64,000 nucleotides of DNA from Phoronis australis. Lineage: Eukaryota > Phoronida > Phoronidae. The stretch's first letter is position 1. Every line of letters begins with the position of its first letter. The stretch covers positions 146,753 to 210,752 of the forward strand of contig NMRA01000583.1 of assembly GCA_002633005.1 (NCBI GenBank). The letters run 5' to 3'. Position numbers and translations under genes: made by a program. Positions 23,094 to 35,339 of this stretch are shown piece by piece. The notes below the pieces were generated by a model. The model had not been told where the DNA came from and did not search any database. It worked only from the letters and a program-made list of their open reading frames with translations.

Positions 23094-24115
23094 AAATTTT
23101 ACGGTGCTGTTTATACGGTGCCGTTAGGGGTCACAGCACAGCAGGAAACCACAACAAACCATTGCCGAAAGTTCAGAACACAACAAAAAAGTACGGTGGC
23201 CGTAGGGGACACAAGACACGAGGGAATCACAACACGCCCGCGAAAGTTCACAACACAACAGAAAAAGGCCACAGCAAGTCAGAGAAAGCTCACAACACGT
23301 CAAATACACTGCCAACACGCCAATAAATCCCTTCACGGCACAACACACCAGAGATAATTTCACGGCTTAGCAGGGAGCTCACAGATTTCTTGACTAGCTA
23401 ACCATTGAACAAATGACACGGTAGTGTGACATGCTTTGGTAAAAATTACATCCGGTACAGAGGGAAGACAATTTCACTGTTCTTAATTACTTTAAAATGC
23501 AGCCACTCAATTTTTATTTTTTTGTTTGGTAATTTGAACTGTTTGCAACCAAATTTGCATGAGCTCAACAAGTCTTGGTAACCTAGAAAGAGCTTTCAGA
23601 TGCACATAAACAGCCAAGCACTGTTAATATCTTTATGTCAATCATGTGCGACTAATTCAATTATACGATGGAGTATAATTAATATGTATGATGATATGTT
23701 GCTTAGACTGATTATACCGGATGATTCATTTCTGTATTCAGTTATCCTCATAATCACAATTAATTCATTGACATGGTAATAAAGTATGAAAATTCAGATT
23801 GGAGCACTTTGTTGTTCTCTAAATTGCGCTTTATTGGTTATTATGGAAATGATTTCGAAACTGAATCATCATTTTACAACCCACTCAGTCCTTGTTGTTT
23901 TTCGGGTTGGCTAGCAATGGCTTATTCTAAAACAGGTACCTTATGTGGATAACTTAAAGGGACAACAAACGCCAAAATGTGAATTGTGACCGTAGACGTC
24001 ACAGTTGTGAACCTTCTCTGGTGTGCTCTGGTCTTTATCTGTAGTGTTTGGAACTTTCTCTGGCGTGTTGTGGTTCTCTGATGTGTTGTGGTCTTTAAAC
24101 GGCACTGTAAAATTT
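23094..24115. mobile_element. inverted-repeat element with ACAACACGCCAGAGAA-like subterminal repeats
   Basis: The left end reads AAATTTTACGGTGCTGTTTA; the reverse complement of the right end reads AAATTTTACAGTGCCGTTTA. Inside each end is a run of related short units of the type CACAACACGCCAGAGAAAGTT: forward at 23135-23355 and inverted at 24010-24095. The middle (about 23360-24000) is unique and AT-rich. Total length is about 1022 bp. Subterminal repeats of this kind are typical transposase binding arrays in non-autonomous DNA elements. Open frames through the units on either strand are by-products. Confidence 0.75.
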
Positions 24116-25354
24116 ACTTACGTGTTACAAAATGGTAGGCTTCGAGATTTATTTAATGAACATTTTTAGCATGGACAAAAACAGCCACCAAAACTGTTTA
24201 AAACGTGTACGTATGCAAAGAATATTCAACTACGCCTGTAAGTAGAGCTTAGGCGCAGGCGTCGATATGCCGCGAAACACTGAATGAGTGAATTTTTTTG
24301 AAAACGCATTATTTTGGATACAGGACCATAGATCTAAGAACGCTCAAAAAATACGCTGCATGTTTTATGAAAGTGAAGTGCTAGCATAAAATCTGAGGAA
24401 TGTCCTGGAGCATGCTGCGGGAATGACGATCTTATAAGAAGGGCTTCACTGATCAAGTTTAAGGTGATATTGATGCTGATGAAGGCGACAAATTGTTGGC
24501 GCTGTGGAATGGAGTATTAATATAACGGATGGTTTCTGGCTTCAAGAAGAGTGTGGTAGTAAAATGAATGAATACGAGTGTTTGATCAAATATCTGTATT
24601 TTCTGTCAAGCTAATTTCAGTGTAGTTTTAGAAGTAGACTGTTGAAAATAATGAAATATACGAGTATTGGTGGCATTTATTATTCCAGGCTGAGACCAAG
24701 TGCAAAACTCTATTGCATTGTATGACTTCGTGTGAGGTTTCCATTATACTTTGTACTACAAGCAGTTCTCATTTTACGCAGGTTTATTTAGTACAAAAAC
24801 AAAGCAATATACAGTGTAATTACAGTAAGTGATACGTTTGATATCTGTCAATACCTAACAATCATCTATTCATATACAGTAATATTTGTTTTAATACGTT
24901 TTTATACACTGAACTGGATCATGGATCTTTAGTTGGAAACCGGTGCTTCGTTCACTGAACAGGTTTTTATCCAGATTAAATAAATTACCACTACAATTAT
25001 GTATACTACCACCACTAACACTCATTACCAACAAACAATAGCATATCGTGATTCACGTATGTTATCAATTCATGCAAGTTGCGTGTATCTGTCTTACGTG
25101 TATAGTTCTTTGTTGTAATAAGTTACCATGTCACTTTGTGTTAACTCGTAAGCTGTCCTCTTTTTACACAACATGGGGAATTGTGCTGTGAATCCTATTT
25201 TGTTTCACATTAGAAATGGAAAATTCGAATATCATAAAACTTCCAGTTCAATTAGAAATGAGCTACACCTTAAAACTTGCGTCTTACTATAGTCTCGCTT
25301 GAAACGATAGTTATGTTGACCGAAACATGACACGCAGATCTCATCAAGGCTGTG
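24116..25354. other. 3' flank of the scramblase gene
   Basis: No separate gene seen. On the minus strand, which the scramblase uses, AATAAA occurs at 24788-24783 (plus-strand TTTATT), a possible poly(A) signal about 570 nt after the stop codon. This assignment is tentative. Confidence 0.35.
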
Positions 25355-25393
25355 TTAATTATTGTTGTTATTTTCTTCGAAGAACATGAAATC
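25355..25393 (-). CDS. scramblase exon 9 (last)
   Basis: Follows acceptor ATCTTTCAG on the minus strand, phase 0. It reads DFMFFEENNNNN then TAA, completing the C-terminal membrane segment that starts in exon 8. The extracellular tail is only about five asparagines. Confidence 0.9.
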   Translation of the reverse strand, partial: DFMFFEENNNNN

Positions 25394-28300
25394 CTGAAAG
25401 ATAAGAATTCAAATGTTTACACGAAGATTCCCCATACGCCACTTGTTCATGTCCAGCGTTATACATGATTTTGTTGTCAACATTCCAAATGTCAGAACAA
25501 CATCAAACAACGTCGACGAAAAACGACGTCTGAATCACCCAGTATCACCAGCATTTCAATTCATTTGCTTTTCAACAAGTTTTATTGCTGTAAACAACGA
25601 AGGCGAACTAACACAGAATTTGATTTCGTTACATTGCGCATCATCTGACCTCGAGGTCTCTTGCCTACGCTCTACACTGAACTCGAAACAAATACACCTT
25701 TGTACCACAACCATGCCGCACGACTGGTTCAATTTCGAGTCTGAGTTCAGAGATTGGATCCTCGACCCTGATCACAACTTGGACTTAGGTCCAAGTCCAC
25801 CCACATGTATTAGAACGCCAAGACTTACAATTAGAATTGTTGCTCCCAAAAGTGTAGCTTTCATCTTCACATCCAGGTCCATCGGGACTGAAATGGGAAA
25901 GTTGGTGAAACATTCAGGCACTTTCAAAGCTTTGATGATCATCAATTTGACATATTCATACGCTGCTTTGGGTGATGTCAGTCGTCATCACATCTTTATA
26001 ATTGTAGCAAAAAACGATGCATGGCTTATTCAGTTATTTACACTGTAGACCTCTCTTTGATTCGACTACTCTAACTTGTGGACGGTTACACTACACAGTA
26101 TCCGTCATAGTTAATTCTCTGTTTACCCTACACTAATATGCGCATTGGAGCATTTTAAGAAATTCCATGTTTACTACTGTTCTGCTTCCAAAAAGAGCCC
26201 CTGTGCTTTAACACCACATTATGGACGTTCTCTTCGTGAGCAGCTTGGCTACTATAGCAGTAGTCTGAGGAAACTTTACTTGACGAGTGATAAAACCTGA
26301 CATTTTTCAACGGTTCCAAACCGAAACGTCAATGAACACTGCCATGTCTGCTAAGCATTGAGAGGCGACTGCTTACATCAAAAGCCAGTGGTATCAGACA
26401 GCAACGAGCTGCGCTGATCCATCTACGGGGAAATCGTGACAGTGACAAGAGTCGTGCAAGCTCCATGGAATACCAATGTGTGTTTGAAAACTAGGAAAAG
26501 TGTGTTGTCATCTTTTTGCGTAAACCCCACGGCTCAAACCCGAGAAATGATGATGTAAAACAAACTGGGTTTCTTCTAAGCGGAGCAAACTGGCGTAAAA
26601 TTTATCCCGGTGCCAGCTTCGTTTTTCAGAACAGCATAAGTTTACACAATGAGTCGCACCTAAAGAAGTTGTTCCTTGAACAACCTGTGACGGTTCAAGC
26701 GGAGCATAAAAGGGATATGAAAGTGCGTACATTTGTGTTTTGCGTACCATCTTTTTTCGTGACAAAAATGTATTTCAGAATTCGATTCTTATTATGTCTA
26801 CATGCGCAATGTTTATAAAAGCAATTGTGTGAAAGAACTTACATGTAATTCCAAAGTTATCAGCATTCACAAACATTTCTTTTGCGAATCCCGCCCATTG
26901 CTTGCTTATCTTGCCCACGTCCATCTTACCGTCAGTGGTCTGGAGCTGAAAAAAACACATTTAAATGCTGGGCGTCTAATTCACCTCTATATGTAACACC
27001 GTGACATTATGGGGATTCGTGGACGATGCGTTGGCGACAATTTTCGACGATTTCATGAACTGCAAAGTGTATTTACAACCGTACAAAACCGCACACTCTT
27101 ATAATTCATTTTCTGCTTGAATTTCGGTGTCCAAAATTTCGGAGGCCTTCCAAACTGGAGAATTCTTATCGTATATCAGAATACTAATTAATATCTGCGT
27201 GCCTCAAATTCACTTCAAATCTGCCCACAGGTTCCGATAGTGACATCCGTAACTGTGACGACTAGCGACTATGGAATGAAGGACATAGTTTGTAAAATTG
27301 CAGTTGGTACAAACAAGGAGGGAAGCGAGTCTCAAAGTAGTGGGGGAAACGATTTACCAATGCAACGCTAAAGTGCGTCATAAGGAGAGGGGGCATGTAG
27401 TCCAAGTTTGGTATCAGAAAGTTGGAGTCAGTGTAGGGCACAGGGCGCAGGAAGGTCACGGGGATGACTTTTGTTTGATGGACGACCTTGTGAAATAGTT
27501 TGAGTTAGACATCATAACCTTAATTGATTTTTTCCACTGCAATTAATCTTTAAAGCGGTGGGCTGGCATTGCGCAAGCAGTACTCTCTTTCACTGACAAA
27601 TAAGACCAACATAAAACTATAGCGAAAACATGAAGTGTAAGTGGAAAATAACATAAGTAACATGACATACCACAAAGTCGACGTCGCCCGTACAACAGAT
27701 AGTCTGACAGATACAACATGGCCCTTGGATTGTGAACACGTCGTTTTCTGCAGCGTCCATCACATGGTACTTCGGGGCCCAGCCACTTTGTCTGTATTAC
27801 AAAATTACATTTTGTTCATTCCTTACTGGTTGTAACACGTCGCCAAATTTGAAGTCACGTTCTATTATGACCTCTTTTACATCCTTCCATGATAGTAACA
27901 AGCAACTGATGGAGCTTCAAGAGACCAATATACAATAAGATCTCTTAGACTGATCAGCGCCAAAACATTAATAAACTGTATTCTTTATATTACTGTTTTT
28001 GGTGTCTATAAACGTGTTAATTAGTGTTAGCAGAACACACGTGCACCTGGGGGGGTCGAACACGAGACAAAGACAGAAGTCCACTAGAAGCAGGAACTAC
28101 CAAAATTCAGCGAGTGCACAATCCATAGCTTTGAACGTACCCCGTTTTTTTGTTTTTTCTAGTAAAACTTCCAGATACTCAAAAATTCGAGTCTCCGGTT
28201 TTAGGCTGGGTACGTGCATGCAGAAACACTGAATGCTATTTATTTGTCGACCGAAAGGTTCAGAAATAAAAGATTTGAGACAGTATAACACACGAAGATA

Positions 28301-31300
28301 GCACCTAATTGAGCTCCATTCTATACACGTCATAGTCATGGAAATTTTACAGTACCAAAGCCGCTTAAAACAATGTTGAGGAATTTAAAAATAACTTTAT
28401 TCACAGACGACTTTGTTCCTCCAAACAAACATTACTGTATCTTTGTCTTTTTCTTGAAATGAAAATGGTTAATAAAACAGGACAAAACGCCTGGAGCTCC
28501 CAAAACGGACATAAAACATGGACGGCCTAGTAAGCAACAGCAGTGAACCCATTGGGAAGCAAAATGTACAGGTCAGTTATTTCACTTAAACATTTCTAAT
28601 CTAAGTAAACCACAACATTAGAGAGATTTTGTTATGGTAACAGGCGCAAATCGACAGTGGTTTTTGGTTGCAGGAGAGCGTGACCTTTTTATGTGAAGCC
28701 GTGACGCGGAAAAAAAAAAACCTGTCCACACGCTGGTGCCCTACCTAATCGTTTTTGGCATGTCAAATAGCCCAGACCAGAAACTGTGCAAGGTTTTTGA
28801 ACATTTTAGTTACAGGAGTTCACCTTAGTGATCATGAGTTATTTAAAAGAGCCCACTGCGCGAGATATTATATCAAGGCGCGATGCAATTGGGTAAAATT
28901 TCAAGCATATGTTTAGGGGAATTGGAAGGCGCTATTTTGTGCCAACGGTGTTGATTGATACAAGAGGCGAGGCAATAGCGCCCATAAGTATCAAAGTAAG
29001 AGCCTAGAGTGACCATTGGAATAAAATGATAGTCACGTTGCTGGCCTGTGGGGCCAGGGTTGTGCGATCGCAATATCATATTAAACTTAAAAGAACTTGA
29101 ATGGATAAACTATGTTCTGGAGACGTGTGTCAAAGGGTATTTATCAGGACAGATTGACAACTATGTATAGTGTTGAGTACTAACGCCTGTCTCACATATC
29201 CAACGACTTGTCCAGGTGGGGCTTCAACTGTCACCATGTGGGCACAGCAGTCGGCGCTGGCGCACCAGCAGCAGCCGGCGCAGCATTTGAACTCTCTGCG
29301 GATAAGCATCACCTCCTGAAAAATGTCACTGATCAATAGTTTCGCGATTTTCTCTTGCCAGACGACAGACATACTAGAGGAGGGATTTGTTTCTTCAAAT
29401 ATCAGTAATCTTTTGACTAGCGATGAATTTTCTCATTACATGGATTTGTCATTTTCACTAACTTCAACACCTGCGAAGTCCATACATGTATATCCCGGCC
29501 ACAATTATGCGCAACGGATAATCAAGCTGGAGGCGCCCGGGATTTCATTTAGTTCAGCGATAATCTTTCAAACTGTGTTTCATGGCACAAACAGAGTTAA
29601 TCGAAATTTGCTAGAAAGATCATAAAAGGTGATAATGAACTCTGCCTACCAAAGGATATAACTGCTATCTGAAAAAGTACTCATTTTCAAGAACTAATGA
29701 TTCCACAAATGTGTAGAACCCAGAAAGTAAGCGAATTTGAGGTTCGAGTCATACTAAAATCGGTTCACTATGACTGTGTGTACATGTAAGCTTGTCAAAT
29801 GAAACTGAATCCAGTTACTTGACTGATAAGGAAAACAGTTGTGTTAAAGGCAACGCATTTTTTTTTAGCACAGATAAGGCCACACTCAATCGGACTGAAA
29901 TCTTTGTGTTTCTTATCTATGAACTTCGTAGCGAGGCTCACGTGCCCCGCGATATTAAACGATACTCAAGCGTGGCAATTCCCAAGTGTGATACACACTG
30001 AAAGTTAATACTGGTTCGTTCTTTCAGTTCCAACTCACTTTCAGTCTTCTTCGTACTATTTTCTGACAATAGGTGCAGTAAAAATGACCACTATGGTTAG
30101 AGAAAACGTCAGATAGAAAGGTAATGTTTCATCCAACTGGAAATTAAAAAATCCACCAAAGAACTTGATAGATATAAATGCATAGGCAAAGAAAACACAA
30201 ATCACCACTAGAGGACGCTACAGTAATCGGTATCGTTCCAATGTCAAAGTCAGTCGTACTCTCCTAAATTTACACTTATATATAACAAATTTCGTGAAAA
30301 TAGAAATTAAGACAGAGGGGAAATCAGCCACTAGGGGACGCCACAGTAGATGGCATCGTCCAAAAATGAACTTCAGCCATCCTCATGTCGAGTCAATGTG
30401 ACGAACAAATTTGTGAAATGTTGTGATACTTCAAGCGGTTAAGTCGATAGAGGTGGACGCAAAAATATATGTAAATATAATAAAATTAGGAGGCGCAGAT
30501 TTCTTTGAATCCGTCTGAATATGGGACGGTGTCACTGTCTTCACAACAGAAAACTTCTCACATCTTATGAAACTCCGCCGATAAAATGTGGACAAAGAGG
30601 CTATCGTAATTGCCAATAGGAAAACAGCGGTCCTAACATTTGCACGTGTCGTCCCATTCATGATATGAACATGTCAGTAAAAGAGAAGTAACAGACAGAC
30701 GGAAATGAACGCATATTTTGTACACCTATGTACAAAATAAATGGACGCATGACTCTGTGTCGTTCACGGGTGTACGATTATGGCTTCAATGGGTGAAACA
30801 AAGCAACCACTGCAACAATATGTATATGTGTATGAATATATAGATTATGGTCCAAGGCAGAGGGAGAGCTGCGAGCTAAATTGTCTGCACAAATGCTAAC
30901 ACCAGAACAATTGAATGAACTTAGTGTTTGTATTTTCACAAAATTGACATACATGTAAGCTGCCAGCTCAGCTTAAGTGAGGCAGGCAGACTGCTGGTAG
31001 CCATCGGTCTGTGCTGTCCCCAGTTTCAATGAAGTCCAACCAGCCGTGAAATTAGTTTCCAGTCGAGTTAGATTGGGCCACACGCGCTAATTACATGAGT
31101 GTGAACACTTATAAAACATTCAGTTCTTTTTGCATACTTGGCAGAAAGGAAGTAAAACGACTTAACCATGGCATGTGCTTCATCGCATGGTTCAGTGCCT
31201 GGATTGGTATAAGCGTATTTTTGTATACTCCAATGATGCATCTACGCCTCTGAAGTGACGAAAATTTTGTAAGGGCGCAGGAGTATGCTTTATTTAAGTC

Positions 31301-34300
31301 TGCCTCCGAAATAAGTGAAAACGACTCGAGGTTAAGAGATAAGACGTTATGTGACCAAAATTTTATTCATAAAAAGTTTCGACATTGACGAAGCACATGT
31401 ACTAACCTGCTGCATGTTGTCAACGACATGAACTTCAAAGCCTCGCTGTGGACCACAGCACTGTCTCATGCACATATCCGTTTCTATAAACAGAAAATTG
31501 ACAAATTATTCGAGCATTGTCCTAGATGACTTCAATTTTATGCAGAGAGGCACGTCCCAATGCATCTTCGGGAGATCACAATGGATTACTACCACGCAAA
31601 CGATAGTTGAAAATCCAAAAAGCAGACGTGTATTTGAGAGGTTGCAGTTTTTCTTGCAATATAGACACTCTTTTCTCTGATACTTGCCTACGTAAGGGTT
31701 TCCCGGATGTTTTTTGGTGAAATGTTTCACAATATTTAACACCAAGACAAGTGCCTCTGAGGTGGCTTCAATATGCACACGATTACTATTGTGCGTGAGT
31801 GCCAAAGAAGTGCTACAAATGCTTTTCCAAACTGTTTGCTTTTGTACACAAGCATATGAGTGCCTCGTGTTTCGTGAAAAACTGATCATTTTAACTAAGT
31901 GCACTTACTACAGCCGAACGAATAGACACACACTAAACTTTGTTTCTGTTTCACGCAACAGTCGGTATTGTGAACACGTCGTTTGGTTAAAGGATTACTT
32001 ACGCTCTGCAGCAAAGTACACTTGTTGGCCCATGGAGTTCTTGATGGCAAACCTGTTGTTCGTTTCCCAACCAGTAAAAGCTGTAAAAAATCCAGTAAAT
32101 CTCAGACGAAACAGCAGACTTATTATAGTTTGCGAAGGTTTTCCTAACTTGTGTGAAATTAAAAACCTGAACAATGGTTGCGCGTAACCAAGTGGAGTTT
32201 GAGTGGCTCGAACAAGCCCCCTTTTGGCGAAGAGGACAAAAACTCAGAGAAACAAAAAATCCGAAAAAATAAAAAAACGAGACCAAAGTCCACTAAAAAG
32301 GGAGGAACTACTTCGTAAATTTTGGTAAAAGGTCCACATGCTCTAAAATTCGGGTTCCCCAATTTTTTAGTATGTGTGCGCGCGCATGCGAAGTATTAGC
32401 ATGCGCCAGCAAATTTGCGGCATAAAGGCTATACCGAAAGCGTTATTTTATAGATTTCTTATCAAATTAGACAACGTCGGATTCAGTTCTGACTACATCT
32501 CGACAAAAGCTCGAGAGATGTTTATCGGAAACGCTATAACTTACTGAGCAAGGCCATTCACAAAGAAACAATTAGAAGCTAGTTTATTGTGACATGAGAA
32601 CGATTAAACTGCAGAATGTTTCAGGCGCGAAGCTCGTCACAGTTAGGTAGAGTCTGGAAGAGTGCTTTTCAGCCTATTTTGTATTGAAAATGATCGTCAA
32701 TTTAGCCACAAGAACGTCAATTTCAAAATGTAATTAGCGCCATCGTAACCATGCGGTATACATCTCTATTTTAACGTACGCGTATCAAAGCACAGGATCA
32801 CCTTATTAAAACCTTAGATTACCAACAGGGGAGCTTTTGTAGTCGACTTCATCAGAGAATCAACTGTCACTGGATTATTCCATTTGTCGAGTTTATCAAG
32901 TTCTTCTTGTCCCATTCGCTTTTACAACATTCGATAGACACGATTTATAGTGTGGAGACGGGGTTGATGCGGTGACAGCGTATGCTTGTAATTAACTTCT
33001 TTGTTAGGATTAATAAAACTCTGTCTATGGAAAGCCAAAGCGTAAAAACCCAGGACAAATATTTTCTGTGCAAGCTTTGAAAACAGGCCAAAACATTGAT
33101 TTTACTCTGCAGGACCAAAAATATATACCTCGAAACCAGACTTTTTGCTTACGCGATAAAGAATCCAAAACAATGTTTTCGCTCTGAAAGACAAAAAAAT
33201 CAAGACTAAAACCTACCAAGTCAAGACCAAAAATTTAGTACCTCAGTACCAAAAATTAATCGCGCCAGAAAATTTTCATGCCAGGAGACCATGCGATCAT
33301 CCACGGGCATTGACCCCTCAAAGTGATGACGTCGGCATTAGGTACACAAGGACTGAGCTTTCAACAACGTTTCGCCGACGACAGTCATACAATGGTGACA
33401 ATGCGGTATCTTTCATGCTTTATAAGCCAATGTACAATTGTACACATTAGACTTGGATACTGCTGAGTATATACAGAGACACCGCGGATCGTCACTGTCG
33501 GATCATGGTGGATGGTTACGTTGACTCTTTATTTGGCATGAACATCTTCTGTCCTGGCAATTTTCTTACCCGTCGTGTTAAATTTTTATCCCAGTAATAG
33601 GCCTTGGCGTGAAAAATGCCAGTTTTGCGTTGTTTTTTGGTCCTGCAGAGATTTTAATTATTGAATTATGTGTCGTGGAATGTTTTCCGCTTTAGCTTTC
33701 CTTATCTGTCAATTCATTTTGACAATAATCGACGGACTAAGAACGTCACTAACAGAAACGATCAACACGGGGTGCTTCATCAAAAGCCACTGGTGTCTTA
33801 AGTTTCACCAATGTGTTGGGCTGTTTTGGTGAAAAATTGACAGTCAACATATTTTGGCGAAAACCAAAGTTGTCAGCACGAGGGTGCCACGCTTGTCTAA
33901 TAAGGTCCTAATCAGCTAACACACCCATGCAGTGTTAAGTTACATCCAAACCCGTCATATCAATTCTTAAATATTGAGTTACGGACAATGAACATGTCAA
34001 AAATTGAATTAGTATACTGGAGGTGGACCGGTAGTCGAATCTGCCAGAGTAAGACACTGGTTTCCGAGATAACCATGGGACAAGCTAAAATGGTGACCCA
34101 GGGCAGGTGAACGAGATGATGTGGACCTCATGCAACCACGATTTTTGTGGGCGTACAATAAGCAAGATTCTGAGAAATACACGGTCCCAGGTCACCCAAC
34201 TTTCTTAGACAAGTCACGGATTGCTCACTTTTGGTAGACATCAGAGGAAATTTTATGATTAACACATCTTTGCATAGGTTTTCAGCTACGCCAGTAATTG

Positions 34301-35098
34301 TATTGATTTCTATAACTGACCAAGAACGGTAATCAATCCAGTGTAAGTTTACCTTCGAACAACTCAACAACTTGGTGAACCAGTAACTGGTCAACTTGAG
34401 TGAGATATTCCAACCCGGGTGGACACCCTGGTGGACCCATGGGCTTCATCATCCATTGTTGACCTGGCAAGATAAACAAATGTAATGGAATCTCGGCTTA
34501 GTTATCTAATAGATAATACCAATCGTTAAGTAAAGTATGCTAAACCACACGATTGATAATGAGACTAACTAAACTGACCTAGGATAACTACTGAATTAAA
34601 TACTGTGCGACAGAGATAGACATATTAAGCAGGGGTTAAACGCAATGGTGCCACGGGAATCCAAGAGCACACTCCATGATGGTCAAAACTGTTTGCACTG
34701 AACAGAGGAGAGCATTTGCCCAAGTGTATCCCCGTGTACGACAACATGAAACTTTATGTGTGGATATTAGAAATCAGAAACTGTCCAGCATGTCAAATCA
34801 CTCATGTTGGTGAAAACAGGTGCGGCATGGCGATACAATCAAGTTACACGAGATGCCTTGGTCAGATTGTTTTTTGTTCTCGTTTGGTTTGATAAAGGAG
34901 TCATTCGAGTGACAAGTCAGCAGTATAAGTTAGCTCCCTCTTACGGAGACATGCTTCGAAGCAACTGCGACATGTATGTTTGGTCCAATTGTAAATCGGG
35001 TGATTTAACAAAAACGAATGAAGTATCCACCAAGGTATGTCCGTACCTTGTCCTTGCGGCTGGCCCATAACCGCTCCTTCGGGGGGTGCTTGCTGCAT
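25355..35098 (-). CDS. phospholipid scramblase (PLSCR family), nine exons, 256 aa
   Basis: Scramblases are Ca2+-responsive, palmitoylated plasma-membrane proteins that have been linked to bidirectional movement of phospholipids; some also act in signalling or nuclear roles. The nine exons, from 35047-35098 down to 25355-25393, sum to 771 nt with every splice phase agreeing and every intron GT-AG. Diagnostic stretches: PGLEYLTQVDQLLVHQVVEL, WETNNRFAIKNSMGQQVYF, CCGPQRGFEVHVVDN, CCAGCCWCAS, GYVRQ, TIQGPCCICQ, VGKISKQWAGFAKEMF, ADNFGITFPMDLDVKMKA and IDFMFFE. The C-terminal hydrophobic stretch LLGATILIDFMFF is the membrane helix; the tail after it is very short and Asn-rich. The Ca2+-loop begins with Asn where PLSCR1 has Asp. 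The start is uncertain: an upstream exon could extend the proline-rich N-terminus. The intron between exons 8 and 9 holds a MITE relative; other introns hold repeats. Confidence 0.93.
25649..25774. mobile_element. short inverted-repeat sequence related to the 10745 MITE
   Basis: Left arm (25649-25688) has TCGAGGTCTCTTGCC and GAACTCGAAAC. Right arm (25731-25774) has AATTTCGAGTCTGAGTTC, then AGAGATTGGATCCTCGACC. The arms are imperfect inverted copies and share the order GGTCTCT ... GAACTCGAAA with the ends of the element at 10745-11151. It lies in the last scramblase intron. A perfect 7-bp stem (CTTGGAC-TTAG-GTCCAAG) follows at 25778-25795. Similarity is short, so kinship is inferred. Confidence 0.4.
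25829..25887 (-). CDS. scramblase exon 8
   Basis: Acceptor CATTTCAG, donor ATT|GTAAGT on the minus strand; 59 nt, phase 1 to 0. It completes the F of the preceding exon's ITF and reads PMDLDVKMKATLLGATILI, the signature just before and at the start of the membrane helix. Confidence 0.92.
26843..26945 (-). CDS. scramblase exon 7 (Ca2+-loop exon)
   Basis: Acceptor TTTTTTCAG, donor ACAT|GTAAGT; 103 nt, phase 0 to 1. It reads LQTTDGKMDVGKISKQWAGF, then AKEMFVNADNFGIT. The GKISKQW and ADNFGI motifs are family hallmarks. The loop starts VNADNF, so its first acidic ligand position is Asn. Confidence 0.95.
27671..27791 (-). CDS. scramblase exon 6
   Basis: Acceptor AATACAG, donor GTG|GTATGT; 121 nt, phase 2 to 0. 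It reads QSGWAPKYHVMDAAENDVFT, then IQGPCCICQTICCTGDVDFV. The CC-x-C cluster corresponds to the second conserved cysteine-rich segment of the family. Confidence 0.93.
29185..29315 (-). CDS. scramblase exon 5 (palmitoylation-type cysteine cluster)
   Basis: Acceptor ATTTTTCAG, donor CAGGC|GTTAGT; 131 nt, phase 0 to 2. It reads EVMLIRREFKCCAGCCWCAS, then ADCCAHMVTVEAPPGQVVGY and VRQ. The dense cysteine run matches the palmitoylated segment of PLSCR proteins. Confidence 0.94.
30190..30520. repeat. degenerate repeats with a CACTAGGGGACGCC-type core
   Basis: Blocks at about 30206 (CACCACTAGAGGACGC), 30330 (GCCACTAGGGGACGCCACAG) and 30485 (TTAGGAGGCGCAGATT) are spaced about 125-155 bp. After each core comes a (G/A)TC(C/G)GTC-like or ATCGTCC segment and AAATTTCGTGAAAA-like sequence. 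They belong to the same family as 35340-35830 and 36600-37080. They lie in the intron between scramblase exons 4 and 5. Confidence 0.6.
31407..31483 (-). CDS. scramblase exon 4
   Basis: Acceptor TTTATAG, donor CAG|GTTAGT; 77 nt, phase 1 to 0. It reads TDMCMRQCCGPQRGFEVHVV, then DNMQQ, the conserved CCGP...F...VDN segment. Confidence 0.93.
32003..32080 (-). CDS. scramblase exon 3
   Basis: Acceptor TTTTTACAG, donor GAGC|GTAAGT; 78 nt, phase 1 to 1. It reads FTGWETNNRFAIKNSMGQQV, then YFAAE, a diagnostic stretch of the domain. Confidence 0.95.
33105..33650. repeat. possible MITE, 17-bp inverted ends
   Basis: CTCTGCAGGACCAAAAA at 33105 is repeated inverted at the other end (TTTTTGGTCCTGCAGAG, about 33634-33650). 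Inside, CATGCCAGGA near 33280 and GTCCTGGCAATTTTCTTA near 33550 are also partly inverted. No coding content. The short perfect ends suggest a MITE in the intron between scramblase exons 2 and 3, but target duplication is not visible. Confidence 0.35.
34353..34463 (-). CDS. scramblase exon 2
   Basis: Acceptor ATCTTGCCAG, donor GAAG|GTAAAC; 111 nt, phase 1 to 1. It reads QQWMMKPMGPPGCPPGLEYL, then TQVDQLLVHQVVELFE. PPGLEYL and the DQLLVHQ helix mark the start of the conserved scramblase domain. Confidence 0.95.
35047..35098 (-). CDS. scramblase exon 1 (or first recognised coding exon)
   Basis: ATG at 35096-35098 reads MQQAPPEGAVMGQPQGQ and ends at donor CAAG|GTACGG, phase 1. The Pro/Gln/Gly-rich start is typical of scramblases. 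An in-frame TGA lies three codons upstream of the ATG, supporting this start if the exon is 5'-terminal. A possible acceptor (ACAATGCAG) just inside it would instead make this an internal exon with further N-terminal exons upstream. Confidence 0.75.
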
Positions 35099-35339
35099 TG
35101 TAAATCAGCCTGTTCACCTGTCAAACGAAAAGAAAACAGCAGTATTTACTGAGCACCACTACGAACATCTCATTGACTGGAAGAACAACCCATTGTTTAC
35201 ATCGCATATATCGCAGATACAAGGGAAGATTACTATAACCCAAACATTCTACTAAAGGAAGCAATGCCAGTGGTGCTTAGCAAGTCAGCAATACTCATCT
35301 CACTAGGGATACACCTGTCAAGATCGTAAAAGTGAAACT

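Noticed and set aside
23085-23363. Thr/Gln-rich or Cys-rich repeat proteins on opposite strands
   Set aside because: They arise from the ACAACACGCC subterminal units of the inverted-repeat element at 23094-24115.
25413-26048. A 211-codon plus-strand open frame, the longest on that strand in the middle of the window
   Set aside because: It lies over scramblase exon 8 and its last intron on the opposite strand, and crosses the MITE-like inverted repeat. No domain is visible.
31714-32187. A 157-codon plus-strand open frame and an overlapping 132-codon minus-strand frame
   Set aside because: The region contains scramblase exon 3 on the minus strand in another frame; neither frame shows a domain.
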